From: Hofstenia miamia
Lineage: Eukaryota; Xenacoelomorpha; Acoela
Direction: 5' to 3'
Assembly: GCA_004352715.1 (NCBI GenBank)
Contig: SCFE01000043.1
Coordinates: forward strand, 48,793 to 112,792
DNA length: 64,000 nucleotides
Of the stretch, positions 23,654 through 34,660 are shown piece by piece. Position 1 is the first letter of the stretch. Each line of letters begins with the position of its first letter. The notes under the pieces are model-generated. The model was given only the letters and a program-made list of their open reading frames with translations, was not told the DNA's origin and ran no database searches. The position numbers were made by a program, and so were the translations under genes.

Positions 23654-26019
23654 AAAAAATCAAAATTATTTCATTTGATGTTTACAGTGTTTGTGTAAAT
23701 TATAAAGTTATAACTATACATTTGTGTTTTTAATTAAATAAATCTATTGATATTATTTTCCAAGTTGCAAAATGTAGCACATTATTCAGTTTTTGCAGGG
23801 ATTGAGTCAAAGATGGTTGAATTTCTCCAGCACAGGGTAAGTTATTTTTACATTTAAATAATTAAAATTAAGCAAATTTTTAGTTGGAAATTGATTTCTT
23901 GCACATGTATAATGTTGATAAAATTTTTTCCTGAATTTGTTAAGGAAAACACATCATCTATTATTGGTATAATGTGTAAATAAAATAAATTACAAATGAA
24001 AAACATTACAAAAAAACTCTAAAAGAACCTCTGTTTTTCTTTCAACTCCATCACATTGGCTAACTTATTTGATGTTGGGGGGGAGGGTGGGGGGAATATG
24101 TATTTTAACACTGGAAAGTTTCAATAACACAATTGTGTTTGATATATTTTTACAACTAAGTTGATTTTGGTCAAACGTCATAGAACTAATCTCCAAATAA
24201 AATTTAGAAAATAAATTATTTCTTGAAAAAGAAATTTGCTAAAAATATTATAGCAAAATAATTGAAAAGAGAAATTATATTTAAAATTAATGTGTTGCTT
24301 TTAAAAAGTTTATATCAATCCGCCATTGCTTTGTTCTAGTTTCACATCATGCAGCTTAATAAAATGTTTGCTTTAAAATACAGAATGTAATATGAATGAT
24401 ATGGGTTCATGTTAAAAAGACTTTTAATGTTAAAAGATCAATTCGTGACTAATAACTCTCTACTTTGAGGTTACTTTGACAACAACAAAGTGAATTGGGC
24501 TAATGATTTTCAAATGCATCTCCATAAAGCATTACTGGGTACATTATATACTTTTTGCTTTCTAAACAATTTTATATGCAGTATTGTTTTATGCGTTAAT
24601 ATAAATTTTTTGTATTATCTCTATTTCCATTATACACATTTTGATTTAAACAAATTTATATATGGTATTGTTTTATTTGCTTATACATGTTGATGTAATA
24701 TTTTGACAGGTCATCAAAATAGCGTTCTTCATATTTGTTAAGATTGATTGACAGGTGCTAATTGATGAGTCATAACCAATTGTTAATTCATGAATAATAT
24801 AAGAGAGGGCGTGGTTACAGAGTGGAGTTATTCGCGCATCATATGATCAATCTATGAATAATTTCAGAATTTACATGTGTACGTGTTGGAGAATTCATTA
24901 TATAAGTTAGGAGGAGCTACATAATTCGGTTTGTTCCAGAAAATATCGTTATTTCTGGGCATGACCTGCAATAAATTATCATTAATTATATTGAATGACT
25001 TGAATTCACACTGCTTGATTATTTTTCCGATTTTGTATATTGGATATTAGCAAAAAACAAATTAAATCTAAGAATTGTTACAGTGAAGTGTGGCACGTAT
25101 TTGAAAAATGAACTGTAACCCGTTTGTATGTAATGAATAGCCCCCAAGAAAATGAATTAAATTTTGTATAATAGCATCACATATATAATTTTCTCGAGTT
25201 TATAACATGGTCAAGCGATTTTATAGACAATTATATTATTAACCTAAAAAATTTTTTGTTTCAAAATTTCTCAAAATTCTTAGCGATATACCTTTTAAAT
25301 ACCATGCGTCTATACTTTTGTAGATGTAAATATTACACTTTTCACGCTTTTTTACATTTCCATTTTAACAAATTTATGTGTAATTGATCTTGTTTTAATC
25401 ACATGTGTTGAAATTTTTCTATCTTTTAACTAACAACTGACTGAAACTATAAATTATACACACTGGTTTTTGTTTTGTTGAGTCATTTGGATGATAGTTA
25501 CCGAAAATGTATTAAATTCTCCGAGTTTATAACGTGGTTAAGCGATTTTATAGACAATGTTTTTTGTTAATAATTTGCTAATACAGTAAAATGCGTTAGA
25601 ATGTCCATCGTTCTTTGCAAAATGGAGAGTTCATGGTAAATTTAGATATGGAATTATATATTTATTGAATGATTATTAAAAAAAAACGCTATCATCACAA
25701 ACAATTGTTGCAAAAAAAATGAACTTTGTATGAATATTAAGTGTATAAATTTGATCGAAATGCCGGAAAAACAAGAATTTATCTGCTTGGTTTATTATCA
25801 TCACCTTAAACAAGTAAATTTAAGAAAACAACATAAAAAATATTCTTGTGAACAATGCATGTGGAGATTTGTTAACTTTTTCACAACGCATGATAACTTA
25901 TAAGGGAAGGTGAAAAAATTCCCCAGTAAACAAAAAAAACACTGTTCAATTTTACGGAGATTGTATATTAATTTATTCAAAAGTGTAAATCATTTTATAT
26001 TTCAAAAATTATTATCATG
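23654..26019. other. Non-coding, with short repeats shared with the X patch
   Basis: No supported gene. A direct repeat (tttataacatggtcaagcga near 25200, again near 25530) also occurs near 29475. A G-rich tract sits at 24077-24094. The polymerase, integrase and ATPase genes expected of a full Polinton were looked for by motif and not seen here. Confidence 0.55.
24077..24094 (+). other. G-quadruplex-type tract
   Basis: An 18-base run of seven G, A, three G, T and six G, giving four or more G-triplets separated by single bases. It is isolated in an AT-rich context. Confidence 0.75.
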
Positions 26020-26224
26020 CTAACTTTGTTTAATTACTTTAAATATTGGATTAAGTAGGGCAGAAGCCCATGCCACTTTTTTCTGATTGGTCGAGAGGTG
26101 GGTCGTAGGAGATCCCACTTTTTTCTGATTGGTCGAGAGGTGGTCAGAAGGAGGTCCCACTTTTTTCTGATTGGTTGAGAGGGGTGGCCTTTGACCTGAG
26201 ACGTCGTGGATATTGCCGGGGTGT
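26020..26224 (+). repeat. Inverted-repeat arm, left
   Basis: The 205 bp visible before the gap match the reverse complement of 27632-27852, beginning taactttgtttaattac. Inside are three direct copies, about 45 bp apart, of cccacttttttctgattggt. On the other strand this reads ACCAATCAG, a CCAAT-box core. The pair forms terminal-inverted-repeat-like arms around a gap and a minisatellite. Confidence 0.9.
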
Positions 26225-27224
26225 NNNNNNNNNNNNNNNNNNNNNNNNNNNNNNNNNNNNNNNNNNNNNNNNNNNNNNNNNNNNNNNNNNNNNNNNNNNN
26301 NNNNNNNNNNNNNNNNNNNNNNNNNNNNNNNNNNNNNNNNNNNNNNNNNNNNNNNNNNNNNNNNNNNNNNNNNNNNNNNNNNNNNNNNNNNNNNNNNNNN
26401 NNNNNNNNNNNNNNNNNNNNNNNNNNNNNNNNNNNNNNNNNNNNNNNNNNNNNNNNNNNNNNNNNNNNNNNNNNNNNNNNNNNNNNNNNNNNNNNNNNNN
26501 NNNNNNNNNNNNNNNNNNNNNNNNNNNNNNNNNNNNNNNNNNNNNNNNNNNNNNNNNNNNNNNNNNNNNNNNNNNNNNNNNNNNNNNNNNNNNNNNNNNN
26601 NNNNNNNNNNNNNNNNNNNNNNNNNNNNNNNNNNNNNNNNNNNNNNNNNNNNNNNNNNNNNNNNNNNNNNNNNNNNNNNNNNNNNNNNNNNNNNNNNNNN
26701 NNNNNNNNNNNNNNNNNNNNNNNNNNNNNNNNNNNNNNNNNNNNNNNNNNNNNNNNNNNNNNNNNNNNNNNNNNNNNNNNNNNNNNNNNNNNNNNNNNNN
26801 NNNNNNNNNNNNNNNNNNNNNNNNNNNNNNNNNNNNNNNNNNNNNNNNNNNNNNNNNNNNNNNNNNNNNNNNNNNNNNNNNNNNNNNNNNNNNNNNNNNN
26901 NNNNNNNNNNNNNNNNNNNNNNNNNNNNNNNNNNNNNNNNNNNNNNNNNNNNNNNNNNNNNNNNNNNNNNNNNNNNNNNNNNNNNNNNNNNNNNNNNNNN
27001 NNNNNNNNNNNNNNNNNNNNNNNNNNNNNNNNNNNNNNNNNNNNNNNNNNNNNNNNNNNNNNNNNNNNNNNNNNNNNNNNNNNNNNNNNNNNNNNNNNNN
27101 NNNNNNNNNNNNNNNNNNNNNNNNNNNNNNNNNNNNNNNNNNNNNNNNNNNNNNNNNNNNNNNNNNNNNNNNNNNNNNNNNNNNNNNNNNNNNNNNNNNN
27201 NNNNNNNNNNNNNNNNNNNNNNNN
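26225..27224. other. Assembly gap (1000 N)
   Basis: Exactly 1000 N between inverted arms. Reading frames called through it are artefacts. Confidence 0.97.
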
Positions 27225-27339
27225 ATATATATGATCATTATAAGCAAAGTGTAGAATAAATTACAGTTTTGTCTTGTCTTAAACACGTATGTGGGTTTTA
27301 CCATGTACGTTTATTAAATATTATTATTAATATTTATCT

Positions 27340-27600
27340 TTACTTGGAAATATTTTTCGATTCCACTTTTTAAACAAGTATGTAAATGTGGGAAATTAAT
27401 ACATGTAAAGTATGTTAATGCGGGAAAGTAAAACTAGTAAAACTAAAAAAAATGTAAGGTAATGTGGGAAAGTAAAACTAAAAAAATGTAAGTTAATGTG
27501 GGACAGTAAAACTAAAAAAAATGTAAGGTAATGTGGGAAAGTAAATTTAATAAAAGTAAAAAAATGCAAACTAAATTAGGCCACATAAATAACACAAAAA
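27340..27600 (+). repeat. Minisatellite related to 16590-17126
   Basis: Starts with tacttggaaatatttttcga and the ccactttttaaacaagtatg motif, followed by units around taatgtgggaaagtaaaact. The order (X-unit 3' motif, minisatellite, then the inverted arm) suggests this is the 3' end of another copy of the same repeat unit. Confidence 0.8.
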
Positions 27601-27631
27601 CTAGTAAAAATACATGCATGACGTCAGTAAA

Positions 27632-27852
27632 ACACCCCCGGCAATATCCATGACGTCTCTGGTCAAAGGCCACCCCTCTCAACCAATCAGAAAAAAGTGG
27701 GACCTCCTTCTGCCCACCTCTCGACCAATCAGAAAAAAGTGGGATCTCCTACAACCCACCTCTCAACCAATCAGAAAAAAGTGGCACGGGCTTCTGCCTA
27801 ATTAATACTACTTCTACTTAATCCAATATTTAAAGTAATTAAACAAAGTTAG
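27632..27852 (-). repeat. Inverted-repeat arm, right, with CRE and CCAAT motifs
   Basis: Reverse complement of 26020-26224. It has three ACCAATCAGAAAAAAGTGG units. Just outside the matched part is a perfect CRE palindrome, TGACGTCA (27619-27626), and a half-site ATGACGTC lies within the arm. The ORF at 27614-27805 is the repeat read in frame and is not a gene. Confidence 0.9.
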
Positions 27853-27932
27853 TAGTAGATTGTACCATTAGCTGAAATAGTCTATTTATTTATTCGCTAA
27901 AGAAATTTGTACAACAACGATATGTTCTAGTT

Positions 27933-28345
27933 NNNNNNNNNNNNNNNNNNNNNNNNNNNNNNNNNNNNNNNNNNNNNNNNNNNNNNNNNNNNNNNNNNNN
28001 NNNNNNNNNNNNNNNNNNNNNNNNNNNNNNNNNNNNNNNNNNNNNNNNNNNNNNNNNNNNNNNNNNNNNNNNNNNNNNNNNNNNNNNNNNNNNNNNNNNN
28101 NNNNNNNNNNNNNNNNNNNNNNNNNNNNNNNNNNNNNNNNNNNNNNNNNNNNNNNNNNNNNNNNNNNNNNNNNNNNNNNNNNNNNNNNNNNNNNNNNNNN
28201 NNNNNNNNNNNNNNNNNNNNNNNNNNNNNNNNNNNNNNNNNNNNNNNNNNNNNNNNNNNNNNNNNNNNNNNNNNNNNNNNNNNNNNNNNNNNNNNNNNNN
28301 NNNNNNNNNNNNNNNNNNNNNNNNNNNNNNNNNNNNNNNNNNNNN
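27933..28345. other. Assembly gap (413 N)
   Basis: Lies directly inside the minus-strand capsid-like start at 28346-28366. 413 bp would be too short for the rest of a capsid gene if the gap size is right. Confidence 0.97.
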
Positions 28346-28417
28346 GCAAGAATGAGTGAACGTGGTCATGACGGGTATCAAACTAATATCAAGTGTCAAT
28401 GTGTACAGCTATTTATA
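28346..28417 (-). pseudogene. Possible start of a second Polinton capsid gene, minus strand
   Basis: On the minus strand a TATAAATAG box (28409-28417) is followed about 40-50 bp on by an ATG (28366; an in-frame ATG also at 28399) reading MTTFTHSC up to the gap. A short start with a His-Ser-Cys run is typical of Polinton capsid proteins, and the next gene upstream is a basic small ORF. Only eight to eighteen residues are visible, so this is suggestive only. Confidence 0.3.
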
Positions 28418-28465
28418 CCAAATTCTTAAAAATGTCAGCTTTCTTTATGACGGGTTTCTTTTTTA

Positions 28466-28834
28466 CTATGCGTGGACTAGGTTTACGTTGTTTTTTGCAG
28501 TGGAAACTGCAAATTGTTTAATTCCACTCTTTGTTTTAATTGTTTTTGTTATCCTCCCTGGTTCAGAGAAGCCATTACCAGTTTGTTCACGATTCCGACG
28601 TCGTTTATTAAATTGATTCCTGACTGTGTTTTTCACCACATTGGCAATTCTTCGTTTTAAAAACTTTTTCACATTTTCGCCCGAGACTATGTCATTTAAA
28701 CCCAAAATTGATTCGTCCAAAATCTCATTACCGAGTTGAAATTGCTTTTGCAATTTCATCAAAAAATTTTTTGTGAGAGATTCCTTTGGAATTTTAGTGA
28801 ATATACATTTTAAAATTGGTTCTTTATTCAACAT
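28466..28834 (-). CDS. Small basic protein, 122 aa, unknown
   Basis: Intact ATG-to-stop frame with a mixed composition unlike the low-complexity ORFs nearby. It has an amphipathic N-terminal half (KNFLMKLQKQFQLGNEILDE), then a strongly basic central stretch (KKFLKRRIANVVKN, then QFNKRRRNREQTGNG) and a polar tail. There is no signal peptide or membrane segment. It lies about 50 bp upstream of the TATA box of the possible capsid gene on the same strand. A nucleic-acid-binding or minor virion role in a Polinton-like element is conceivable, but I do not recognise the family. It could also be a captured host fragment. Confidence 0.45.
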   Translation of the reverse strand: MLNKEPILKCIFTKIPKESLTKNFLMKLQKQFQLGNEILDESILGLNDIVSGENVKKFLKRRIANVVKNTVRNQFNKRRRNREQTGNGFSEPGRITKTIKTKSGIKQFAVSTAKNNVNLVHA

Positions 28835-28875
28835 TTGGTAATGTGTAGCAATGTTTGGGTGAATTTATTCACCGA

Positions 28876-29056
28876 GCATTTATTAAGTTTTCTATTTACA
28901 ATCAATAAATGGTGACATAGCGTCTTTAAATGGTTTAGATTTCAAATACATCTTCGCATGTAAGCATTGGTATGCATTTGATCCTTGAATTTTGCTTCCA
29001 TCATGTTTATACTAGTTTGTAATACTTATTAAAAATCGTATTTTTACGCAGTTCTA
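28876..29056 (+). repeat. Repeat flanking single-N join, copy 1
   Basis: About 175 bp (ttattaagttttctatttac and on) repeated almost identically at 29227-29395, just after the single N at 29226. Sequence after the two copies differs. 29057-29225 is a further fragment of X-unit sequence (aaagacttgtttatcaatat). Confidence 0.85.
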
Positions 29057-29226
29057 TTCAACAAAGTAGGTGGAGTTTAAACCATGTTTCGCCTTGATTT
29101 AAGATGGTTTTCACTTTCAAAAAGACTTGTTTATCAATATATAACGTTAAAGAACGATACAAATTGGTGAATGATTGAAGGTAACACGTTTTTTGGTTTC
29201 AAAAACATCTACACACAAAATAACAN

Positions 29227-29395
29227 TTATTAAGTTTTCTATTTACAATCAATAAATGGTGACATAGCGTCTTTAAACGGTTTAGATTTCAAATACATCT
29301 TCGCATGTAAGCATTGGTATGCATTTGATCCTTGAATTTTGCTTCCATCATGTTTATACTAGTTTGTAATACTTATTAAAAATCGTATTTTTACG
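29227..29395 (+). repeat. Repeat flanking single-N join, copy 2
   Basis: Near-identical to 28880-29050 (for example tttaaacgg against tttaaatgg). The single N at 29226 marks a contig join, so the duplicate could be two haplotypes placed in series rather than real tandem copies. Confidence 0.85.
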
Positions 29396-29837
29396 CAATA
29401 TTCGATCTAACACTTGATGTATGTGTTGTAATATTTACGAGAAATGCTTTTAATTTCAAGTCATGGTGAAATTTATAGCATGGTTAAGCGATTTTTTAGT
29501 CAATGTTTTTCAGCATATTAACCTATAGTTTGTTAGGTTGTAATTTTCTAAAAATTCTTTTTTGATCTATCTTTAAAATACCGTGTGAGTATATTTTTTA
29601 AGTATGAATAATACAATATTTACAGGTATTTGTATATGTATTCTAATATCTGACCTTGCTTGGTACAAGACTTTACATTTAATTTAACAATATATGATGT
29701 TGACATTGGTTTATACACTGGATTTCTCTGTTCATATCATCTGTCTTTACATGTAACCGTGTAGTTGATATTTCATATCAGAGCACATGAACTATGTGTT
29801 TTACAATAGCATTCACTACTATTAATTTTAGCTGACT

Positions 29838-31018
29838 GCTATGGAATCAGTGAAACGTTTTCGCCCTTTTGTGTTTTTTTCAAGAAAGTAGGTAGAGTTT
29901 AAACCATGTTTCGAGTCGATTTAAGACGGTTTCACTTTCAAAAAGACTTGTTTATCACTATATAACAATAAAGAACAATACAAATTGGTGAAAGATTGAA
30001 GGCAATACTTTTTGGTTTCAAAAACATCTACACACAAAATAACAAGGTATGTTGACGTATAATTGCTTGATAAGCTATGCATATTATAATTATATTTCAC
30101 ATTTAATTGAGTACGTTATTAAAATTTCCATTTTTAAACTAAGTTATATACATTGATTTTTCACTACATTGAATATTTTGTTTAATCATATACAGTTTAA
30201 ATTTTTCTATTTGTGTGTATATCACACATCTGTATTTTTTGCGTGTGAGTAATAAAATATTTACAAAACAATTATTTATTTAGAATGGTGAACGTATTAC
30301 AGTGTGTTTACAAATTTAACAAATGGAGATGATATCTATTAATGGTAAAAAATCATCAACTTATATATTTTTTTTTAAAAAGCAAACACAAAGTTCAAAA
30401 TAATTCGCATTTCTTCCGGGAGTTATATATTTCATTTAATGTTTATTGCATTTTTATTTCACTTTCTTGAATGTTTTATTACCATTGCATTAGTAAATAC
30501 GAATTATTCCATGTATGCATTTTATTTCTTGGTAGTGTGCGTGTTTTACAATTATTGGATTAAGAAGGTGGTATTTTTAGCATTTGAAATCAGAAGTATT
30601 GTATTCCCCTCTGAGAAATGATGTGTCAACCTAGCGTATATTGCATTGTTGGATAATTATCTTAAGACACTGAGAATAATTAACACTTAACACATCAGAG
30701 ATTGAATATTTTTGCACTTTATCATTTCCATGGGAGACACATCAGAGATTGAATATTTTTGCACTTTATCATTTCCATGGGAGTGTGTGATGTTTTTACA
30801 ATTACTAAATAATCTAAAATAATTTTTAGTGGATGGAATTAGCATATTGCTATTTTTCTATTAGCATTATAATTCTGTATTTTATTATTCCATGAGAGTG
30901 TATGTGATCAGAGTAATTTCCAGTTTTAGTTCGCAATGATTACCCCGTCAAAGAAATAGACTGTTGCATGCACTAATCTTAGCTATTTCTCGATTGATGA
31001 AATTCCCATGGTAATGCA
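29838..31018 (+). repeat. X unit, copy 2 (5' part)
   Basis: Direct repeat of 18210-19339 and the more complete copy, leading into exon 1 of the X-unit gene. It carries an extra 48-bp tandem duplication (acacatcagagattgaatat at about 30690 and 30737) that copy 1 lacks. Confidence 0.9.
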
Positions 31019-31112
31019 TAAAAGAGAAGAAAAAGTGGATGGGCGACCCACGCGTTTTATAAATGCTTGATCGGTGGAAATTGTAGTTTAATTAACTTAC
31101 CACGTCAAAGGA

Positions 31113-33114
31113 ATGAGAAAGACTCGATGTGCGAATGCACACTCTTTAAAAGTGGGGAACAGAAATTGGTTTGACACGTCAGAGATTGAATGCATCCAGT
31201 TTGATGTTAGTCTAACACTGATGCAACCATATATCAGATGGGTAAGCTACTTTTTCAATATTTTATATATACAATATCGTAATTTTTTCCCATAATTTTT
31301 TATACATGGTAATGTGTTATCAAATGTTTAATTATTTGAACTCGAATTCTTTGAAGATGTTTTGCTAATATCTCTACATGTATATGTATTAATGGTTTTA
31401 TTTGTTTAGATACATTGGCGATTAACCTTTTTACATTGCATACATTATTGGTTTTAAAACAATTTTATATGTTATTGTTTTATTTGAATGTATTCATTTA
31501 GTATTTCACTTTCCATGTTTTATCATGTAATAATTTATTAACTAACAACTATACTACGAATGTTGAATTAAGTTTATATCACAAAAGCGAAAATGAAATT
31601 AGTCATATCAAAACAGTGTAAAAATGGCCATAACATGAATCACCACAAAATCAATTAAAAAACCAATTAGCGATAGTTGTCAAAAAGCACTTTGCGAGTT
31701 ACCCTTACCTGTCAAAAAATTACCCCGACCTGTCAAAAAAATGCATTAGTAGAACTGTCAATCAATGTTTGTTAAGTAGATGAGTCAGCACTTAAACAAG
31801 TCTCTGATGTTCACAAACTATCACGTGACATGTGACGTCATAATCTCTCGACCAATCAGAGGCGTTTTTTGTGCGTTCAAGCCTGCCTTATGTATACTAC
31901 TAACCTCAATTATTATTAAAACATGTTTTTCCCAATTTATGCACTTATGTAAATGAAAGGTACGAGAAAACTAAAATGTTAATATAGTAAAGTGATTCAT
32001 CAATCACCGTCTCTGGTACAAATGAAATAAATACTTCTTCATTACATTTTTCTCTTTGAATTCACGAATAAAGTATTTGCAAGTAGGAATTTTTATATGA
32101 AACATTTCAAGATTGTTGATAGCATGTTTTGTTATTAGTGTTGTAAATTTGTTATTAACATTTATTGATATGCATATATACAAAACGTTTAAAAATATTT
32201 TTATTGGTGTCTTTTATATTAAGAATTAAATAAATACCTGGTATATGACTTACATTTTTTTTCGACGTTTTCCCTTTCCTTGAGTTTACATGGCCTATAA
32301 CTTTTCCATGTTTGTCGACTTACATTTTTCCCCACCCCACGTTTTTCATTTCTTTGAGTTTACATGGCCTATGGCTTTTCCACGTTTGTAGCTTTACAAT
32401 TTTTTCAACGTCAATCCTTTGTTTCAGTACTGATATACATTTAATTTTTCCATATGTATGCATGAAACCAACTGATCAAATTAGTCAAAAACATTTAAAA
32501 AAAACTGAATATTGTGTTAAAATTTTAGATATTTTTTCATCAATGAACAAAAGAAAAATATCATGACGGTATTAGTATAAACTTTCAAGAACGAGTAAGA
32601 AAAACGTACATACATATAAATACCACTAATCTTTGTTGTAAATTCAGATTTTATTTTCGTATTTTAAAGAATGAATGGTTTTGTTATTTAATACCATTTT
32701 AGTTTTGTCGGACCTTTCATTTACATAAGTGTATAAATTGGGAAAAACATGTTTTAATAATAATTGATGTTGTTTTCCAACTTGTTTATTAACCATTAAT
32801 TTAGGCACTACCTGCAAAAATCATGATGTGCCAATACACTTTGCAGAACAATGCTGTGGAAGAAATACAAAATTATTTGGTAAAAATTCTTTTACTATAT
32901 AATGATACATATTGTTTTTCATTGTTACGTCAGATTGTTTTCCATTATTTCTGTTTGTGTATATAAAGATTAAAACTGTTGTCATTATTTTAATTTCTGT
33001 TTTTATTGTACTAATTGAATGTTTTAGCGTCATCAACGGACATTATCAAAAGAAGAACGTCTATCTGGGAATATTCTCGTGTATGTTTTCTCCACCATTC
33101 CCATCCAACAATGA
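31113..33114 (+). CDS. X-unit gene: putative three-exon ORF, 96 aa, unknown
   Basis: Proposed exons are 31113-31241 (43 codons from ATG), 32805-32879 (25 codons) and 33028-33114 (28 codons plus TGA). All junctions have canonical GT/AG: donors gtaagc and gtaaaa, acceptors ccattaatttag and gaatgttttag. All are phase 0, so the frame stays open across both introns. Exon 1 begins MRKTRCANAHSLKVGNRNWF, exon 2 has NNAVEEIQNYL, and exon 3 starts RHQRTLSKEERLSGNILVYV. No signal peptide or known domain is seen. A TATA-like ttttataaatg lies about 55 bp upstream of the ATG. Exons 2 and 3 recur, broken, at 16097-16411, so the gene belongs to a repeat. Intron 1 holds an inverted-repeat element, and further exons could be hidden there. 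The splicing is predicted, not shown. Confidence 0.45.
31822..31856. promoter_or_regulatory. E-box, CRE and CCAAT cluster
   Basis: Within 35 bp lie CACGTG (31822-31827), TGACGTCA (31833-31840) and CCAAT in CTCTCGACCAATCAGA (31846-31861). The last 16 bases match the repeat in the inverted arm near 27720. It is in intron 1 of the X-unit gene and could be a promoter. The strand of transcription is unclear. Confidence 0.45.
31906..32767. mobile_element. Non-autonomous inverted-repeat element, ~862 bp
   Basis: The arms at 31906-31978 and 32695-32767 are near-perfect reverse complements (~72 bp), starting tcaattattattaaaacatg. Between them there is no convincing gene, only a ~75-bp tandem duplication near 32245-32395 (gagtttacatggcctat twice). 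I could not find a clear target-site duplication. It resembles a MITE-like or foldback element within the intron of the X-unit gene. Confidence 0.75.
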
Positions 33115-33340
33115 AGTCATGACGAATATTATCAATGTGTTGATGAAATTCGCAATATGAACTTTATCATTTAGTAGTGCATTTTATATTTTCTTTGTAA
33201 ATAAATGTATTATTTATAAATATGCGTTTTCTCTTTATGGTGATAGTATGTGTCTGTGGAAGCATGTATTTATATTTTTAAAATTATTTTTTACTTGGAA
33301 ATATTTATTGATTCAAGTTTTTATTTTTGCAATTGACATG
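33115..33340 (+). repeat. X unit 3' region, copy 2
   Basis: Matches 16412-16600 closely (gaagtcatga, tttgtaaataaat, tatgtgtctgtggaagcatg). It marks the shared 3' end of the unit, with possible poly(A) signal AATAAA at about 33198. Confidence 0.7.
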
Positions 33341-34612
33341 TATCATCTGTGAAACGTATTTATTTTTCTCAATATTTTCATTTGAAAATAATTGTTAGTA
33401 ACTACTATTACCAAAGAAAATTAATCATAAATTGTAATTCCAACAACATAAGTTTTTTGCATATAGAATTTCAATTGTATTTAAAAATTATATATGTAAT
33501 ATGTATAAAAATTGTAACATTTTGAACATTTCTAATTTAATTGAATTTTGAAAATTGCTTTATCTCTATGCATATTGATAAATTGGCTACATTTAAACAA
33601 TAGAATGCAAACAAAATTGCTTGCCAACAAAACAGAACATATTCCAATGACGTCAGAGATACACCTAATTGGAAATCTACTTGAATGGCGACAAAAAATT
33701 CCCAAAATATGTATGTAAATACAAAATAAATATTTCAGACTATTTCAATTGTGATTTTTGTAAAATTTGTATTCTAGCCATAATTAAGGTGGTCCCCCTA
33801 GAAATAAAGCCACGCCGGAAGTTAAGAAACTGAAACCTCATACATTCGATTTAAATTTTAATGTTCCTCAATAACTTCTGAAAGGATTTTTAGACCAAAA
33901 ATTAATCTCTGATCCGAATGAAGAAACTTAAAGAAATAGCCATGCCAAGATTTAGTACAACATGATTAACCTTTCTTGAGATATGGTCAACATTTCTCAT
34001 AAAATTGGGCAACTGAGGTTAATTTTTTTCTCCTTTGAAGAGCTCTAACCATGATTAGTTATTGGTGAAAATTTTAAAACTAAATCTTATTCATATCTAA
34101 CATTAGGGTTTTTCGAAGTGGATCATCTTAACCAGCAACATATTTTCATCTTTAAGTATTGTAATTTTTCAATGTTCATTATTTCGTTAAATACTGAATT
34201 CCAGTTTTATATGGAAGGATTTCTCAACTTTTCATTATACTTATACATGCAAAAAGGTTTGATCTTGATTTGTGCTTATGAGGCAATCCCGAGGCTTTAA
34301 TCATATTATAAGGTGGTAGTTTTTTTATGAGTTTGAGGTTAATAGAGTATAATGAGTTGTTTTATAAAGAGGACTGAACTAAAAATATAATGTTTAAATA
34401 TGAGAGACATTTAATACACAGCTCAATTGTAAGCCACGATTTTTATAAAGTACACTGTTCAAGTCAGTAAATAATATATTTTTGTAGTTAGAGCGACTCA
34501 TGCAAAGACATGGAAGATTTGAATAAATAGAAGAAACAATATTTTGTGCTAAATTTAACAATATAAATAATATTCACAGTACAAAAGTGCGTCTAAAATA
34601 TATATGCACACG

Positions 34613-34660
<48 letters not shown>

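Noticed and set aside
27614-27805. ORF with three IRKKWDLL-type repeats
   Set aside because: It is the CCAATCAGAAAAAAGTGG repeat of the inverted arm translated. No independent sign of coding.
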